A stretch of DNA of 64,000 bases from Streptomyces sp. NBC_01723 (GCF_036246005.1 NZ_CP109171.1:6002001-6066000), one strand, 5' to 3'. Positions 33,680 through 42,506 are shown, counted from the first letter of the stretch. Notes: generated by a model from the sequence alone, not told the origin. A program made the numbers and translations.

Positions 33680-34528
33680 ATGACCACCACTCACACGGAG
33701 GGCGCCTGCCTGCCCTCGTACCGCACCGCGCCCACACTCGCGCTTGCTGCGCCGGAGGATCACGTCCGTGAACTCACCGACTGGGTGGAGCATGCCTCGG
33801 GCGGTGGGGCAGCCGAGCAAGCCAGTTGGGAGAACGCTTACAGGTGGCTCCGCCTTGCCCAGGGGCTGCGTACGGTTACCCTCGATATGTCGTACGACGA
33901 CGGGGGCATGTGCGCGGCAGGCAGCGACTTCGACGTCGTCTGGTCGGAGATGATGGAGGAGTGGCAGCTCCACCTCGTGCGGCTCGGCTACGTTCGGGCG
34001 GCGCTCGAAGGATTCGTCAGAGTGCTGTACCCGGACTGCTCGCAGCCCGTTGCCGCCATCGAGAGGGCGGAGCGCCAGTTGTCTCACCGCACCCACGTCT
34101 GGCCAATGCACTCACGCGCGGTCGCTGAGCACCTCACAGCTCACGTGCGGAATCAGCCCAGCGACACCGCTGTATCCGTCGCCTCCGGTGTCGCCGCAGC
34201 TATGGCTTTGCACCGTCAGACGGTGAACGGGCTCGCAGGAGTTCCGGCGCCGATCGACGATGTGGATGCGAAGATCCACGCAACTGGTCACGAGGAAATC
34301 TGTGCTGCCAGGGAAGCGACCACGGCCGTCATGCTGGGCACACAGGTTCTGCTCGCTGCGGCCCTGGACGAGGGGGGTGTTGTGCTTCTCGATGAGGACA
34401 AGTACCTCTTCGACGGCAGGTTGATCCCAGATGGAGCTGACGGCAGTCGGTGGGTGGATGAAGAGATGCCCTACAGCGAATACCTGACGGTCCTCCACCT
34501 TGAGCCGGGCGAGCCGCCGGAGCTCTGA
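33680..34528 (+). CDS. Hypothetical protein, 282 aa
   Basis: No family recognised. It is a soluble, largely helical, acidic protein (pattern EDHVRELTDWVEHA..., TVTLDMSYDDGGM, SEMMEEWQLHLVRLGYVRAA), with Trp-rich segments and a C-terminal LLDEDKYLFDGRLIPDG. It begins ATG 33680, 70 nt behind the methyltransferase gene and in the same direction, and ends before a strong terminator. It is probably co-transcribed with the methyltransferase. Confidence 0.65.
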   Translation: MTTTHTEGACLPSYRTAPTLALAAPEDHVRELTDWVEHASGGGAAEQASWENAYRWLRLAQGLRTVTLDMSYDDGGMCAAGSDFDVVWSEMMEEWQLHLVRLGYVRAALEGFVRVLYPDCSQPVAAIERAERQLSHRTHVWPMHSRAVAEHLTAHVRNQPSDTAVSVASGVAAAMALHRQTVNGLAGVPAPIDDVDAKIHATGHEEICAAREATTAVMLGTQVLLAAALDEGGVVLLDEDKYLFDGRLIPDGADGSRWVDEEMPYSEYLTVLHLEPGEPPEL

Positions 34529-34576
34529 CCCAGGGATCCGACCCGACCGGCGGTTCGTTCGTTGGTGCGAAGGGAA

Positions 34577-34612
34577 GGCCGGGGACGGAAGGATCAGCTT
34601 CCGTCCCCGGCC
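34577..34612. terminator. Strong bidirectional hairpin terminator
   Basis: A perfect 15-bp stem (34577-34591 with 34598-34612) with a 6-nt loop lies between the convergent hypothetical gene and the PAPS-reductase-like gene. Confidence 0.85.
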
Positions 34613-34624
34613 GTATGCCTTGAC

Positions 34625-35518
34625 TCAGGTCATGCACCAGCCGGAGTCGCACGAACCGTCCCCGTCGTCGGCGTCACAGCTCGCCAAGCCCTCTTCAGGG
34701 ATTGCCTGCGCAAGCGGGCGGCCGTACCGCGTGAGGTAAACGGCATCGCGTCCGAGTGCAGCCCGGCGTTCGTTGATCGTCTCTTCCAGCTCCACCGAGA
34801 GGGCGAACAGCTCGGGTTCGTGCCTGCGCTGGTGCCGCCAAGCGTCGACAGTGCGGAAGGGGCAGAAGAAGCAGGAGCTTTTCGGCGGCACTGGCAGGCC
34901 CGCCTCCGTGATGAGGCGCTCACAGTCGGTCCTGCGGAGTCCGAGATCGAGAAGCGGATACTCGATGATCTCGTGAGGCTCTCGCCGACGCCGATTGGCG
35001 CGGTGGATCTCGTCGAGGGATATACCGATACCCACCGCAGCCGGATGCTCTGCGGTGGCTCCGTGCTCTCGAAGCCACCGTCCAATCACCTTGATCTTGA
35101 AGTCCGCCGTGCAGTTGCGTCGGCCCGGAGCGCCGTTGGCCATGCGGACCGGGATGGGGATCGACCGCGTGTCTGGCCGGTTCAGCCGCTGCATCAGCGT
35201 TTCGGTGGTTCCGTCCCGACGGCGGCGCTTGAGCTCATTTACCTCAATCCCGGCGCGGGCGGCGTACGGGATGGCGATCTCGCGAACGTAGGCCAGCGTC
35301 GCAGGATGCTCGCTGTCGTCGCCGACGTTGGCGAAGAGGAAGGTGCGGAAGTCGATCTCTTTGCGAGCGGCCAGTACGAGCAGGGCCGTGCTCTGGACGC
35401 CACCGCCGTAGGAGATGACCTTCATGGGGTGCCGGTTGAGCCCGCTGGAACTGGCTCGCGGAGTGGGGTCGGTTGGCTCGGCGTGATGGGCTCCCGGGGT
35501 CTGCTGCAAGATCGACAT
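34625..35518 (-). CDS. PAPS-reductase-like PP-loop protein (DndC/SspD-related superfamily)
   Basis: A 297-residue member of the adenine-nucleotide alpha-hydrolase/PAPS reductase superfamily. The PP-loop is SYGGGVQSTALLVLAA; further motifs are FANVGDDSEHP, RRNCTADFKIKVI, GISLDEIHR and a Cys pair in PKSSCFFCPFRT. The C-terminus is Cys-rich (SCDADDG, SCDSGWC). The G-G-G-V-Q-S PP-loop separates it from SspD (S-G-G-K-D-S) and from true PAPS reductases; such proteins are common in actinophages and mobile elements. The substrate is unknown. ATG 35518 is used because a -35/-10 promoter is positioned for a leaderless start there; ATG 35425 (MKVISYGGG) would also retain the domain. Confidence 0.8.
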   Translation of the reverse strand: MSILQQTPGAHHAEPTDPTPRASSSGLNRHPMKVISYGGGVQSTALLVLAARKEIDFRTFLFANVGDDSEHPATLAYVREIAIPYAARAGIEVNELKRRRRDGTTETLMQRLNRPDTRSIPIPVRMANGAPGRRNCTADFKIKVIGRWLREHGATAEHPAAVGIGISLDEIHRANRRRREPHEIIEYPLLDLGLRRTDCERLITEAGLPVPPKSSCFFCPFRTVDAWRHQRRHEPELFALSVELEETINERRAALGRDAVYLTRYGRPLAQAIPEEGLASCDADDGDGSCDSGWCMT

Positions 35519-35525
35519 GTGAGAG

Positions 35526-35554
35526 ATAGTATGGATGTGATCTGCGCAAATCAA
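35526..35554 (-). promoter_or_regulatory. Sigma70-type leaderless promoter of the PAPS-reductase-like gene
   Basis: Reading the minus strand: TTGATT (35554-35549), a 17-bp spacer, TACTAT (35531-35526), then seven bases to ATG 35518. Both hexamers match the principal sigma consensus well. The distance puts the transcription start at or next to the A of ATG; there is no Shine-Dalgarno. Confidence 0.7.
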
Positions 35555-35636
35555 GTGTTCCTCTCACAGCTGTCGGCGAACAGGGTGTGCTGGCGTGGGG
35601 CGCTTGCACGCCGGAGGTTGTGCCCGGAGAGGTGAA

Positions 35637-36284
35637 CTAGCGCTGAGGCGTGATGGTGACGGAGTAGCCGCCGGCCAGGACCGATGTGAGGAACTCGGCT
35701 GCGGCGGCCTGGTCGGCAGCAGTGAATGTCTGTGCGCCGGGCAGAGGCTTCTGCGGCGGGGATACGGCAGGGGGTCTGGTTCTGCGCCCGCGAGGTTTCT
35801 GGGAGCCGCGCTGCCCTGCACGGAGCTTGGCGACCTCGGCCTGGTCGATGGTCCGCTGCCGTTGTGGTGCGTCGGCCAGGATGGTCTCCAGGAGCCAGAG
35901 CGGGGAACCGGAGAGGACTAGGTCGGCCTCGGCGATCCTCCGCCGGTTACGCCAACGGGAGACTGCCTGTGCGTCCCGACCGAGGACGCGGCCTGCTTCC
36001 TGGATGCCGAGGATGACGGGCAGTTGCTCCTTGTCCTGCACGTCATAGCCGTGAGGGATGCTGGCCCTGTAATCCGTCAGTTGTTGCTGATCGACCTGAC
36101 GGTCGCCGTCACCGTGGATGTGAAGCACCGTCGCCAGCAGCCAGTACGGGTTGCCGGACGCGAGCAGGTCGGGCGCTGGGAGCGTGCCTTCCGTACGCCA
36201 TTTCTGTGACGTCTGGCGCTCGACGCTGAAGAGGGAGGCGATCTCGGCGTGCCCGAGCAGGTACGGGACCCGCGCTTGAGACAT
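35637..36284 (-). CDS. DNA-binding-like protein with two repeated helix-turn-helix modules
   Basis: A 215-residue protein with an internal duplication. Module 1 (about 5-60) is LLGHAEIASLFSVERQTSQKW... ASGNPYWLLATVL. Module 2 (about 88-140) is ILGIQEAGRVLGRDAQAVSRW... LSGSPLWLLETIL. Each has the A-x-x-L-x-V-x-x-Q-x-x-x-x-W layout of a MerR/excisionase-like HTH followed by the same G-x-P-x-W-L-L motif. The tail is basic and Pro-rich. It may be a regulator of the island or an excisionase-like factor. ATG 36284 has GGGAAGG upstream. Confidence 0.65.
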   Translation of the reverse strand: MSQARVPYLLGHAEIASLFSVERQTSQKWRTEGTLPAPDLLASGNPYWLLATVLHIHGDGDRQVDQQQLTDYRASIPHGYDVQDKEQLPVILGIQEAGRVLGRDAQAVSRWRNRRRIAEADLVLSGSPLWLLETILADAPQRQRTIDQAEVAKLRAGQRGSQKPRGRRTRPPAVSPPQKPLPGAQTFTAADQAAAAEFLTSVLAGGYSVTITPQR

Positions 36285-36298
36285 GCATACCTTCCCCA

Positions 36299-36485
36299 CA
36301 CCGACGTTCCTGCCGAGTGACCGCCAGATGGGCGCTCCTCACCAGGCTGTCCGCAGAGATCCTAGGCGTGCCGGCAGGCACCCCAGTGCATCAGGCCGGA
36401 GGCCGTGGACGGCGCCGCCCCGCAAGCACGTTGCCCGGGCGGGAGGCCGGCCTCGGTTCAAGGCCGGCGCGATCGCCACGGGGGG
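36299..36485. other. Short non-coding gap
   Basis: There is nothing I can support between the HTH gene start and the end of the PLD gene. It may contain the HTH gene promoter and a terminator for the helicase-ATPase-PLD operon, but no strong hairpin was noticed. Confidence 0.3.
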
Positions 36486-37388
36486 TTAGGACAACTCCTG
36501 TCCGTGGCGGATTTCCCATGTCCCGACGTCGGTGTAGAAGCGGCCGAAGTACCGAAGCCACGCCGCGATGGTCTCGGTGGTCCTTCTGGCCTGTTCGTCC
36601 GTCATGCCTGTCTGCTCCTGCAGCGCATGCTGCAACTCCACGTTGCTCAGGCGGTCTCCAGCCACGAGCGCCTGAAGAGCAGGGATTTCCCGCAGGCGGC
36701 CTTCGATCACGTCCGAGAACTCCGTCTCGGACAAGCCTGCGGGCATGCCGAGAAGCGCGAGGTCCCGGAGGATGGCCGTTTCGACAGACCGCCCGAACTG
36801 TGCTCTCCCGCAGTAGTACGGGTAGATAGCCTCCGGGCGCCGTGTCACCGGGTACCAGCCCTGCAGGGCTTCCTCTCGGGGCTGGTCGGAGGCGGTCGGA
36901 CGGTGTTCCTTCAGTAGGTCGGCCTGCCTTCTCACCAGGTCGGCCATGTGGGGCGTCGCTTCGACCGCGCGGGCCTCGATCTCGGTGAGCACCCGGACGA
37001 CTTCCGGATGGGCCGCGGGCGCCTCCACCAGGATCTCGATGTTGGCGTTGGGGACGCGCCCGGTGGCTTTCCCTGTCAGGTTGGCGGACCCGATCAGGCA
37101 GCGCTCGCCGGTGAGGTAGAGCTTGGCGTGCAAGCTCGGGCACAGTGTGATGCGCAGCCGCTTGTCCTCCTCGGCGAGCTCGATGATCTCGGGATCGGAC
37201 ACCCCTGCCGCCACCTCCTCAGGGACCCAGCGTGTGATGCACTCGATGTCCTCAGCGGTGGCTGGGAGGGCGGACAAGGTGGCCGCCAGAACCTCTCGCT
37301 TGATGAAGGGCGCCACGAGGGTCACCTGCCCGTGGGCGCCCGCCATCAGTTCTTCGATCTGCCGCCAGATGTGGCCGGGCTCGGTCAC
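36486..37388 (-). CDS. PLD-superfamily nuclease-like protein (third gene of putative SspFGH-type operon)
   Basis: A 300-residue protein with one phospholipase-D active-site motif: LCPSLHAKLYLTGERCLIGSANLTG (H87, K89, S101, N103; the H-x-K...N layout). The preceding QVTLVAPFIKREVL strand-helix is typical of PLD nucleases such as those linked to restriction helicases. A single motif implies dimerisation. The C-terminal 150 residues are helical and unassigned. GTG 37388 overlaps the upstream gene stop by four bases. With the upstream GHKL ATPase and helicase it forms a tight three-gene operon; it is the probable DNA-cleaving subunit. My assignment to the reported SspFGH system is from gene content, not alignment. 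Confidence 0.82.
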   Translation of the reverse strand: MTEPGHIWRQIEELMAGAHGQVTLVAPFIKREVLAATLSALPATAEDIECITRWVPEEVAAGVSDPEIIELAEEDKRLRITLCPSLHAKLYLTGERCLIGSANLTGKATGRVPNANIEILVEAPAAHPEVVRVLTEIEARAVEATPHMADLVRRQADLLKEHRPTASDQPREEALQGWYPVTRRPEAIYPYYCGRAQFGRSVETAILRDLALLGMPAGLSETEFSDVIEGRLREIPALQALVAGDRLSNVELQHALQEQTGMTDEQARRTTETIAAWLRYFGRFYTDVGTWEIRHGQELS

Positions 37389-39271
37389 GCGCTGCCGGCC
37401 TTTCCGTCCACGAAGTCGCGGGCGTACCGGCCCCATTCGCGGCGCGCGTCCGCGATCCGCTCGCGGAGGTTGTCGGGGTAGGTCTCGTCCTCCATCCTGG
37501 CCCAGGAGAAGAGCAGCAGCTTGAAGGTCTCCGCGGCACGGTTGAGTCGGTTGCGCAGGTCGTTCGCGTCGGCGTCCTCGGGGATGTCTTCGAGGACTGC
37601 GATGAGCTGGGCGTGCAGCGGGTGTTTCTCGTTGAAGATCACCTGCAGCATGCCGGCCATGAGGTCGATGCTGAAGAAGGCGGAGGTGTCCTGGAAGCTA
37701 GAGATCCACCGCGCACGCAGATCCTTCTCCAGGGCCTCATCGACCATGGACTGGGCGGTGTCCTCGTCGAGGTGATGCCGCTGGGTGAGGGCCGCGACCT
37801 GTTCCTGCCGCTTGGCCTCGGTGGTCGTGCCCTCTTCCAGCTCGTCGGTCTTGCCGGTGTAGCCCTCCTCGCTGCGGCGCTTGACGGCATCCGTGGCCCT
37901 GGAGGCGGCGTCCTCGTCGTGCCGCTTCTTGCTCTTGCGGGTCCCGATCGTCTGCTGCTTCAGCTGGCGCCGGATGGCCGGCAGGAGCTTCTCTTCCAGG
38001 TAGAGCACGAGGTCGATGAGGGGAAGGCGCGGGTCGCCGAGGTCGGAAAGGCGCTCCTTGAACCCCTTGAAGGATTCGCCAGCCTCCGCGTGGGCCTTCC
38101 AGTCGAAGTGGGCCAGGGACGAGAAGACCGTGGCGCTCTGCTTGTTGTTCGTCACGCCGAAGATGGGGTCGAGGTCCGGCGGGAATTCCACCTCGATGCC
38201 CCACCACCGCTCCGTCGGGTCGTATCCGATTGCCCAGGACGCGTCGAGATCCAGCTCCCTGCGCTGCCGTACGAGCGAGATGCCGACGTTGCGCCTGGCG
38301 TGCTTGCCCCACGGAAGGATGCCGGAGTCCGTCGTACGGCTGATTCCATCCGGCCACGGGTGGCCTTCGACGTCGGCGCGGCGGGCCTCCGGGCGGGCGA
38401 TGGAGGCCCGGACGGTGATGTTGTGCTTCTTGCCTTCATGGATTACGGGGAACTGCGTCACGCCGGGCTCGGATTCACTGCCCATGGAGAAAGGCATGAA
38501 CATCGGCTTGTCCGAGAACGGCTTGTCGGTGGAGGTCGGCGCCATCAGGTACAGAGGGTCGTTGGGTACGGCGTGGTACTCGCCGTCAACGACCTTGCCC
38601 TCCCGGACGGGGGCCATCCGGATGTCGACACGTCCGGCCTGGAGGTAGTGTCGGTAGACCCGGCCGATCAGGTCGGCGGTGTTCTTCAGCGTGGCTGCGG
38701 CCCCGTACCAGTTGACCTTGTCCAGGTTGGTCCAGACGACGAGCGTGCCGGTGTCCCCGAGGCCCTCGCTCAGGTCGCGCCAGTAGTCCGGCAGCGGGGA
38801 GTGTTCAGGCTCGGGGACGTCGTCGATCTCTCCCTTCTCGATCTCTTCGAGGCTGAGGTAGGTGTGCATGGCGTTTCCCGCGCCGTTGGTCCAGGACCAG
38901 ACGTCGAGCCGGGTGCACTGGGACATGCTGGAGTTGGGCAGGCCCATGCCGAAGCGGCCGATGCGATCCGGGTCTGCCCCATCCCCGTCGCCGTACTTCA
39001 GGGCACGCCGCAGTTGCGGTACTTCCATGCCGTGGCCGTTGTCGAGGACCGCGATGGTCTCCACGCGGTGGCTGGTTCGGGAGCCGACCTGCACGGGGTT
39101 CTCGCAGGCGAAAACCTCCACGAGGGTGGCCTTGGCGTCGATGCTGTTGTCGATCAGTTCGGCGAGGGCGTAGGCGGTGTTCTTGTAGCCGCTGTCCCGC
39201 ATGGCCTTGACGGTCAGCTTAGGACTGACGATCCGGTAGTTGCTGCCGTCGTTGGTCACGCTGTCTCCCAT
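37385..39271 (-). CDS. GHKL (HATPase_c_3) ATPase (second gene of putative SspFGH-type operon)
   Basis: A 628-residue protein with an intact GHKL fold. It has the N-box YALAELIDNSIDA (about 34-46; Asn42 for Mg), DNGHGM (77-82), and the lid RIGRFGMGLPNSSMSQ (about 103-118), the MORC/MutL-like style. A middle transducer-like region contains NVGISLVRQRRELD and VTNNKQSATVF. The C-terminal part has a long charged helix (KRHDEDAASRATDAVKRRSEEG). It probably cycles between open and ATP-closed dimers on DNA. ATG 39271 overlaps the helicase stop by 16 nt, and the gene overlaps the PLD gene by four. Confidence 0.85.
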   Translation of the reverse strand: MGDSVTNDGSNYRIVSPKLTVKAMRDSGYKNTAYALAELIDNSIDAKATLVEVFACENPVQVGSRTSHRVETIAVLDNGHGMEVPQLRRALKYGDGDGADPDRIGRFGMGLPNSSMSQCTRLDVWSWTNGAGNAMHTYLSLEEIEKGEIDDVPEPEHSPLPDYWRDLSEGLGDTGTLVVWTNLDKVNWYGAAATLKNTADLIGRVYRHYLQAGRVDIRMAPVREGKVVDGEYHAVPNDPLYLMAPTSTDKPFSDKPMFMPFSMGSESEPGVTQFPVIHEGKKHNITVRASIARPEARRADVEGHPWPDGISRTTDSGILPWGKHARRNVGISLVRQRRELDLDASWAIGYDPTERWWGIEVEFPPDLDPIFGVTNNKQSATVFSSLAHFDWKAHAEAGESFKGFKERLSDLGDPRLPLIDLVLYLEEKLLPAIRRQLKQQTIGTRKSKKRHDEDAASRATDAVKRRSEEGYTGKTDELEEGTTTEAKRQEQVAALTQRHHLDEDTAQSMVDEALEKDLRARWISSFQDTSAFFSIDLMAGMLQVIFNEKHPLHAQLIAVLEDIPEDADANDLRNRLNRAAETFKLLLFSWARMEDETYPDNLRERIADARREWGRYARDFVDGKAGSA

Positions 39272-40884
39272 ACGTCTTCCCAGTTGGTGAATGCTTCTGC
39301 CACGTCGCCGAACCCGGGAAGCTCCGGGTTCACGACGGTGATGATTTCGCAGGTGTCAGTGCCGCCGGCCTTCGGGCCGCGGATGACGCGGCCGACCATC
39401 TGGCTGTACAGCACGAGGGACTTGGTCGGACGGGCGATCACTGCCGCGCTGGCCGCCGGTGCGTCGAAGCCTGTCGTCAGGACGCCGAAGTTGCACAGCA
39501 CCATGGGGCGCCGGCCGGACCCCTTGAACCGCGAGATGACCTGGCTGCGATGCCGAGGGGAGGACTCGCCCGTCACGAACTCGGCATCGAAGCCGGCAGC
39601 GGACAGCACGGCCGCGATGAGCCTGCAGTGGTCCACGGAAGCGGCGAACACCAGGATGCGCCGGTGCTGCTGCTGAAGCAGCTCCGTGATCGTCTGGACG
39701 ATCTTGAGGTTCCACTGCTCGTCGCCCGCGAGCTCGGCCATCATGCTGGCCGGGATGTCGAACGACCGCGCAAGGAGCTGCTGGTCCTGGGCAGACAGTT
39801 GCATGCCCGCCTCGGAGGCCACCGTCCGCATCAGCGGCTTGGCCAGGTAGCCCTGCTCGATCAGGGCCGTCACCGGGTTGGTGTAGCCCTCGATCTCCAG
39901 CATGACCTTCTGCCGGGAGAAGTAATCGGAAAGTTCCTCGTCCTTGGAGATGTCCGCCCACGTGCGTCCCGGAGTGGCGGTCAGCCCGAGCAGGCTCGCA
40001 TCGTGACGGATCGTCAGTTCGTCGACGACCCTCTGGAAGGTGGGGGCGATGATCTGGTGAGCCTCGTCGAAAACCGTCAGCGTGCTGCGTGCCGCGAGGG
40101 TGGCCAGAAACTGCGGGTCCGACTTGGCTGCCGAGACGGCCTTTTCCAGCCCGAGAACGACCAGCCCGTCGGTCATCTCCGCAAGGTCTGCGGGAGTGTT
40201 GCCCCATACCCGCAGCACGGGGAGCGGGCGGTCGCCGACCTTCGTCCAGGCGCGCTCGAACTCGGCGGCGGCCTGCTCCAGCAGCTCCTGCCCGTGGGCC
40301 AGCCACACCACCACGGTGGGCTCGTGCTGCCGCAGGTGATCGCAGATCAGGCTCATGCCCGTGCGTGTCTTGCCCACGCCTGTCGGAAGATGCAGCACCG
40401 TCCGCCGCGGCCCGTCATACAGCAGTTCCTTGACCCGGGCCGCCGCGTGACGCTGATGCGGGAACAAGCCGTACTCGGGAGCCGACTCCTGCTTGAACGC
40501 CGGAGGAAGGGACGGTACCCGGTCGATCGTGAAGCCGAAAAATTCCAGCAGTTCGCGCCGCTCGTCCGCCGTCCACTTCAGGCTCTGCAAGTAGTCCAGC
40601 GGCGGCTGCTCGTCGCCCACGGAGCCCAGGCGCTGCGCCAGCTCCGCCCGCTTGGGCCCCGGAACCAGGGCGATCAGAGCGGAGCGCTCAGCCTCGTCGG
40701 CGACCAGACGCTCGGCGTCGATGGCGATCGGGGCAACGGCCCGAAGACGGTCGTCTCCCGCTGCACCTCCCTCGATCAGATCGAGCAGAGCGCACAGCCG
40801 CTCGCCGACATGCCCCCGGATGTACGCCATCGGCGCATCCGCGAGGAGCGCCTTGAAAGACATCCCCGGTGACCACGTCGTCAC
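39256..40884 (-). CDS. DEAD/DEAH-box superfamily 2 helicase (first gene of putative SspFGH-type operon)
   Basis: A 542-residue helicase of the restriction type. Motif I is LHLPTGVGKTRTG, motif II FDEAH (about 272-276), motif III LGLTATPGR, and motif VI LYSQMVGRVIRGPKAGG. The segment VLCNFGVLTTGFDAP is motif V. The N-terminal 130 residues are unassigned. Start GTG 40884 has AGGTGAGG upstream; ATG 40863 (MSFKALL) is the alternative. The gene is divergent from sspA with a 470-nt promoter region between, so the effector operon can be regulated apart from the modification genes. Confidence 0.88.
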   Translation of the reverse strand: MTTWSPGMSFKALLADAPMAYIRGHVGERLCALLDLIEGGAAGDDRLRAVAPIAIDAERLVADEAERSALIALVPGPKRAELAQRLGSVGDEQPPLDYLQSLKWTADERRELLEFFGFTIDRVPSLPPAFKQESAPEYGLFPHQRHAAARVKELLYDGPRRTVLHLPTGVGKTRTGMSLICDHLRQHEPTVVVWLAHGQELLEQAAAEFERAWTKVGDRPLPVLRVWGNTPADLAEMTDGLVVLGLEKAVSAAKSDPQFLATLAARSTLTVFDEAHQIIAPTFQRVVDELTIRHDASLLGLTATPGRTWADISKDEELSDYFSRQKVMLEIEGYTNPVTALIEQGYLAKPLMRTVASEAGMQLSAQDQQLLARSFDIPASMMAELAGDEQWNLKIVQTITELLQQQHRRILVFAASVDHCRLIAAVLSAAGFDAEFVTGESSPRHRSQVISRFKGSGRRPMVLCNFGVLTTGFDAPAASAAVIARPTKSLVLYSQMVGRVIRGPKAGGTDTCEIITVVNPELPGFGDVAEAFTNWEDVWETA

Positions 40885-41354
40885 TGCCTCACCTGCCCCG
40901 CAGGCTCCAGCCCGCGCGCGTCCGTGGCCGGAACAGCTGTCGTCATCAACTTCCACCCCCAGTTCGAGCACGCCAAGCACCGCCCCAACGTGCGTCGTTA
41001 CAACGCTGCAGCGTGCGGACCACCCTAAACGGGGCCACTGACAACAGGTGCACCATCAGACGAAAAGCCCAGCCAGGAAGGGCATTTGCCCCCCGCTAGG
41101 CGACTCGTCGGGCCAGGATGAGGATCTTGCACGACTTGCGCGCAAAGCACCCTGAATAGAACAGTCGTTCGGTAAGCGGTGCACGACACCACGCGTTCGA
41201 GTGATTCGAGGAGTGGATCTCGGCTCGCGGCTAGGATCACGGCGTGCTCCTGGTGGAACCCCGGATGCAGGGGATGGTTTCCACCAGCAGTACATTGGTG
41301 TGCGACACGAGCGAGGCGGGGTGGCTGATGATGAACGGGCTAAATGGGCCGGAT
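40885..41354. promoter_or_regulatory. Divergent promoter region helicase operon / sspA
   Basis: This 470-nt gap must drive both the sspABCD operon and the effector operon. No clear consensus hexamers and no RNA gene were found. The frame upstream of sspA stays open to 41244, so part of the gap could be coding if a more distal start is used. Confidence 0.4.
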
Positions 41355-42506
41355 ATGTCCTACCTTGATTACAATGCCACCGCTCCGATCCGGCCTGAGG
41401 CTCTTGCAGCCGTCCTTGAGGCCATGAAGTCGGTTGGAAACGCCTCAAGCATGCATCAACCGGGGCGGCAGGCGGCTCATCGGGTCGATGTCGCCCGTCG
41501 GCAGCTAGCCGACCTCCTTGGCTGCTCGCCCGGCGAGATCATCTTCACATCCGGGGCGACCGAGGCGAACAACCTGGCCCTCCGCGCCGCGTTCACCGCC
41601 GGAAATCCCCTGGTCACCAGCCCTGTTGAGCACCCGGCTGTCCTAGAGACAGCCCGCGCGGTCACCGCCGAGAGTCCCGAGGATCTTGTGCTGCTCCCGG
41701 TCGGCGCCGACGGCCTGGTGGATCTCGGCGCCCTGGATCAGGTTTTCCCGGCACGCCGTGGGGGTGTGGTCTCCCTGATGGCGGCGAACAACGAGACCGG
41801 GGTCCTCACTGATCTCCGCGTCGCGGCCAAGGCGGCCCATGAAGCCGGTGCACTCGTACATACGGACGCCACGCAGATCATCGGCCGCCTCCCCATGGAC
41901 GTTGCTGAACTCGACGTCGACCTCTTGTCGCTGTCGGCCCACAAGTTTGGCGGCCCGCAGGGAGCCGGCGCCCTGTATGTACGGCGCGGGTCTCCACTCC
42001 CGCACCGACCACTCCTCGTGGGCGGCGGACAGGAGCGGGGCTGGCGGGCAGGCACGTTGAACGTGGCAGGGATTATCGGCATGGGAGCAGCGGCCGACGC
42101 CGCGCGCCGCGGTGTCGGTGAGGAGGCCGAGCGGATCGCGGCCCTGCGCGACCGCCTCGAAAGCCTCGTGACCGGTGCCCTGCCGGGCTGCCGTATTAAC
42201 GGCCGACGCGATCAGCGCCTGCCGGGCGTGACGAGCATCACCTTCCCGGGCCTGCCGGCGGATGCGGTCCTGGCGGCCATGCCCGAGGTCGCTGCCTCGG
42301 AGGGCAGCGCGTGCGCCTCCGGTGCTCCGACGCCGAGCCACGTGCTCCTGGCGATGGGCCTATCCCGGGACGACGCCGACAGCACGATCCGCTTCTCGCT
42401 GGGCTACGCCACCACGAATGCCGAGATCGAGAACGCCGCACATGCCGTCAAACGCGCCGCGACGCAGGTTCGTGCCGCGCTGGCCGAAGCCCACGGTCCT
42501 AGCTGA
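41355..42506 (+). CDS. sspA: Cysteine desulfurase SspA (DndA/IscS-like)
   Basis: A PLP-dependent enzyme that takes sulfur from cysteine and delivers it as persulfide for DNA backbone sulfuration. 383 residues from MSYLDYNATAPIRP. Motifs are FTSGATEANNLAL, PLP-contacting His93 in SPVEHPAV, Asp in VHTDATQ, the Schiff-base Lys197 in LSAHKFGGPQG, and the catalytic Cys320 on the mobile loop ASEGSACASGAPTPSHVL, in the SSGSAC(T/A)S style of DndA. The start is the ATG that matches the family N-terminus; in-frame ATGs at 41328 and 41331 behind GGGTGG are possible. First gene of the operon. Confidence 0.88.
   Translation: MSYLDYNATAPIRPEALAAVLEAMKSVGNASSMHQPGRQAAHRVDVARRQLADLLGCSPGEIIFTSGATEANNLALRAAFTAGNPLVTSPVEHPAVLETARAVTAESPEDLVLLPVGADGLVDLGALDQVFPARRGGVVSLMAANNETGVLTDLRVAAKAAHEAGALVHTDATQIIGRLPMDVAELDVDLLSLSAHKFGGPQGAGALYVRRGSPLPHRPLLVGGGQERGWRAGTLNVAGIIGMGAAADAARRGVGEEAERIAALRDRLESLVTGALPGCRINGRRDQRLPGVTSITFPGLPADAVLAAMPEVAASEGSACASGAPTPSHVLLAMGLSRDDADSTIRFSLGYATTNAEIENAAHAVKRAATQVRAALAEAHGPS

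Noticed and set aside
41244..42506. sspA beginning at 41244
   Set aside because: The extra 37 residues do not resemble a cysteine desulfurase N-terminus; family sequence starts at 41355.
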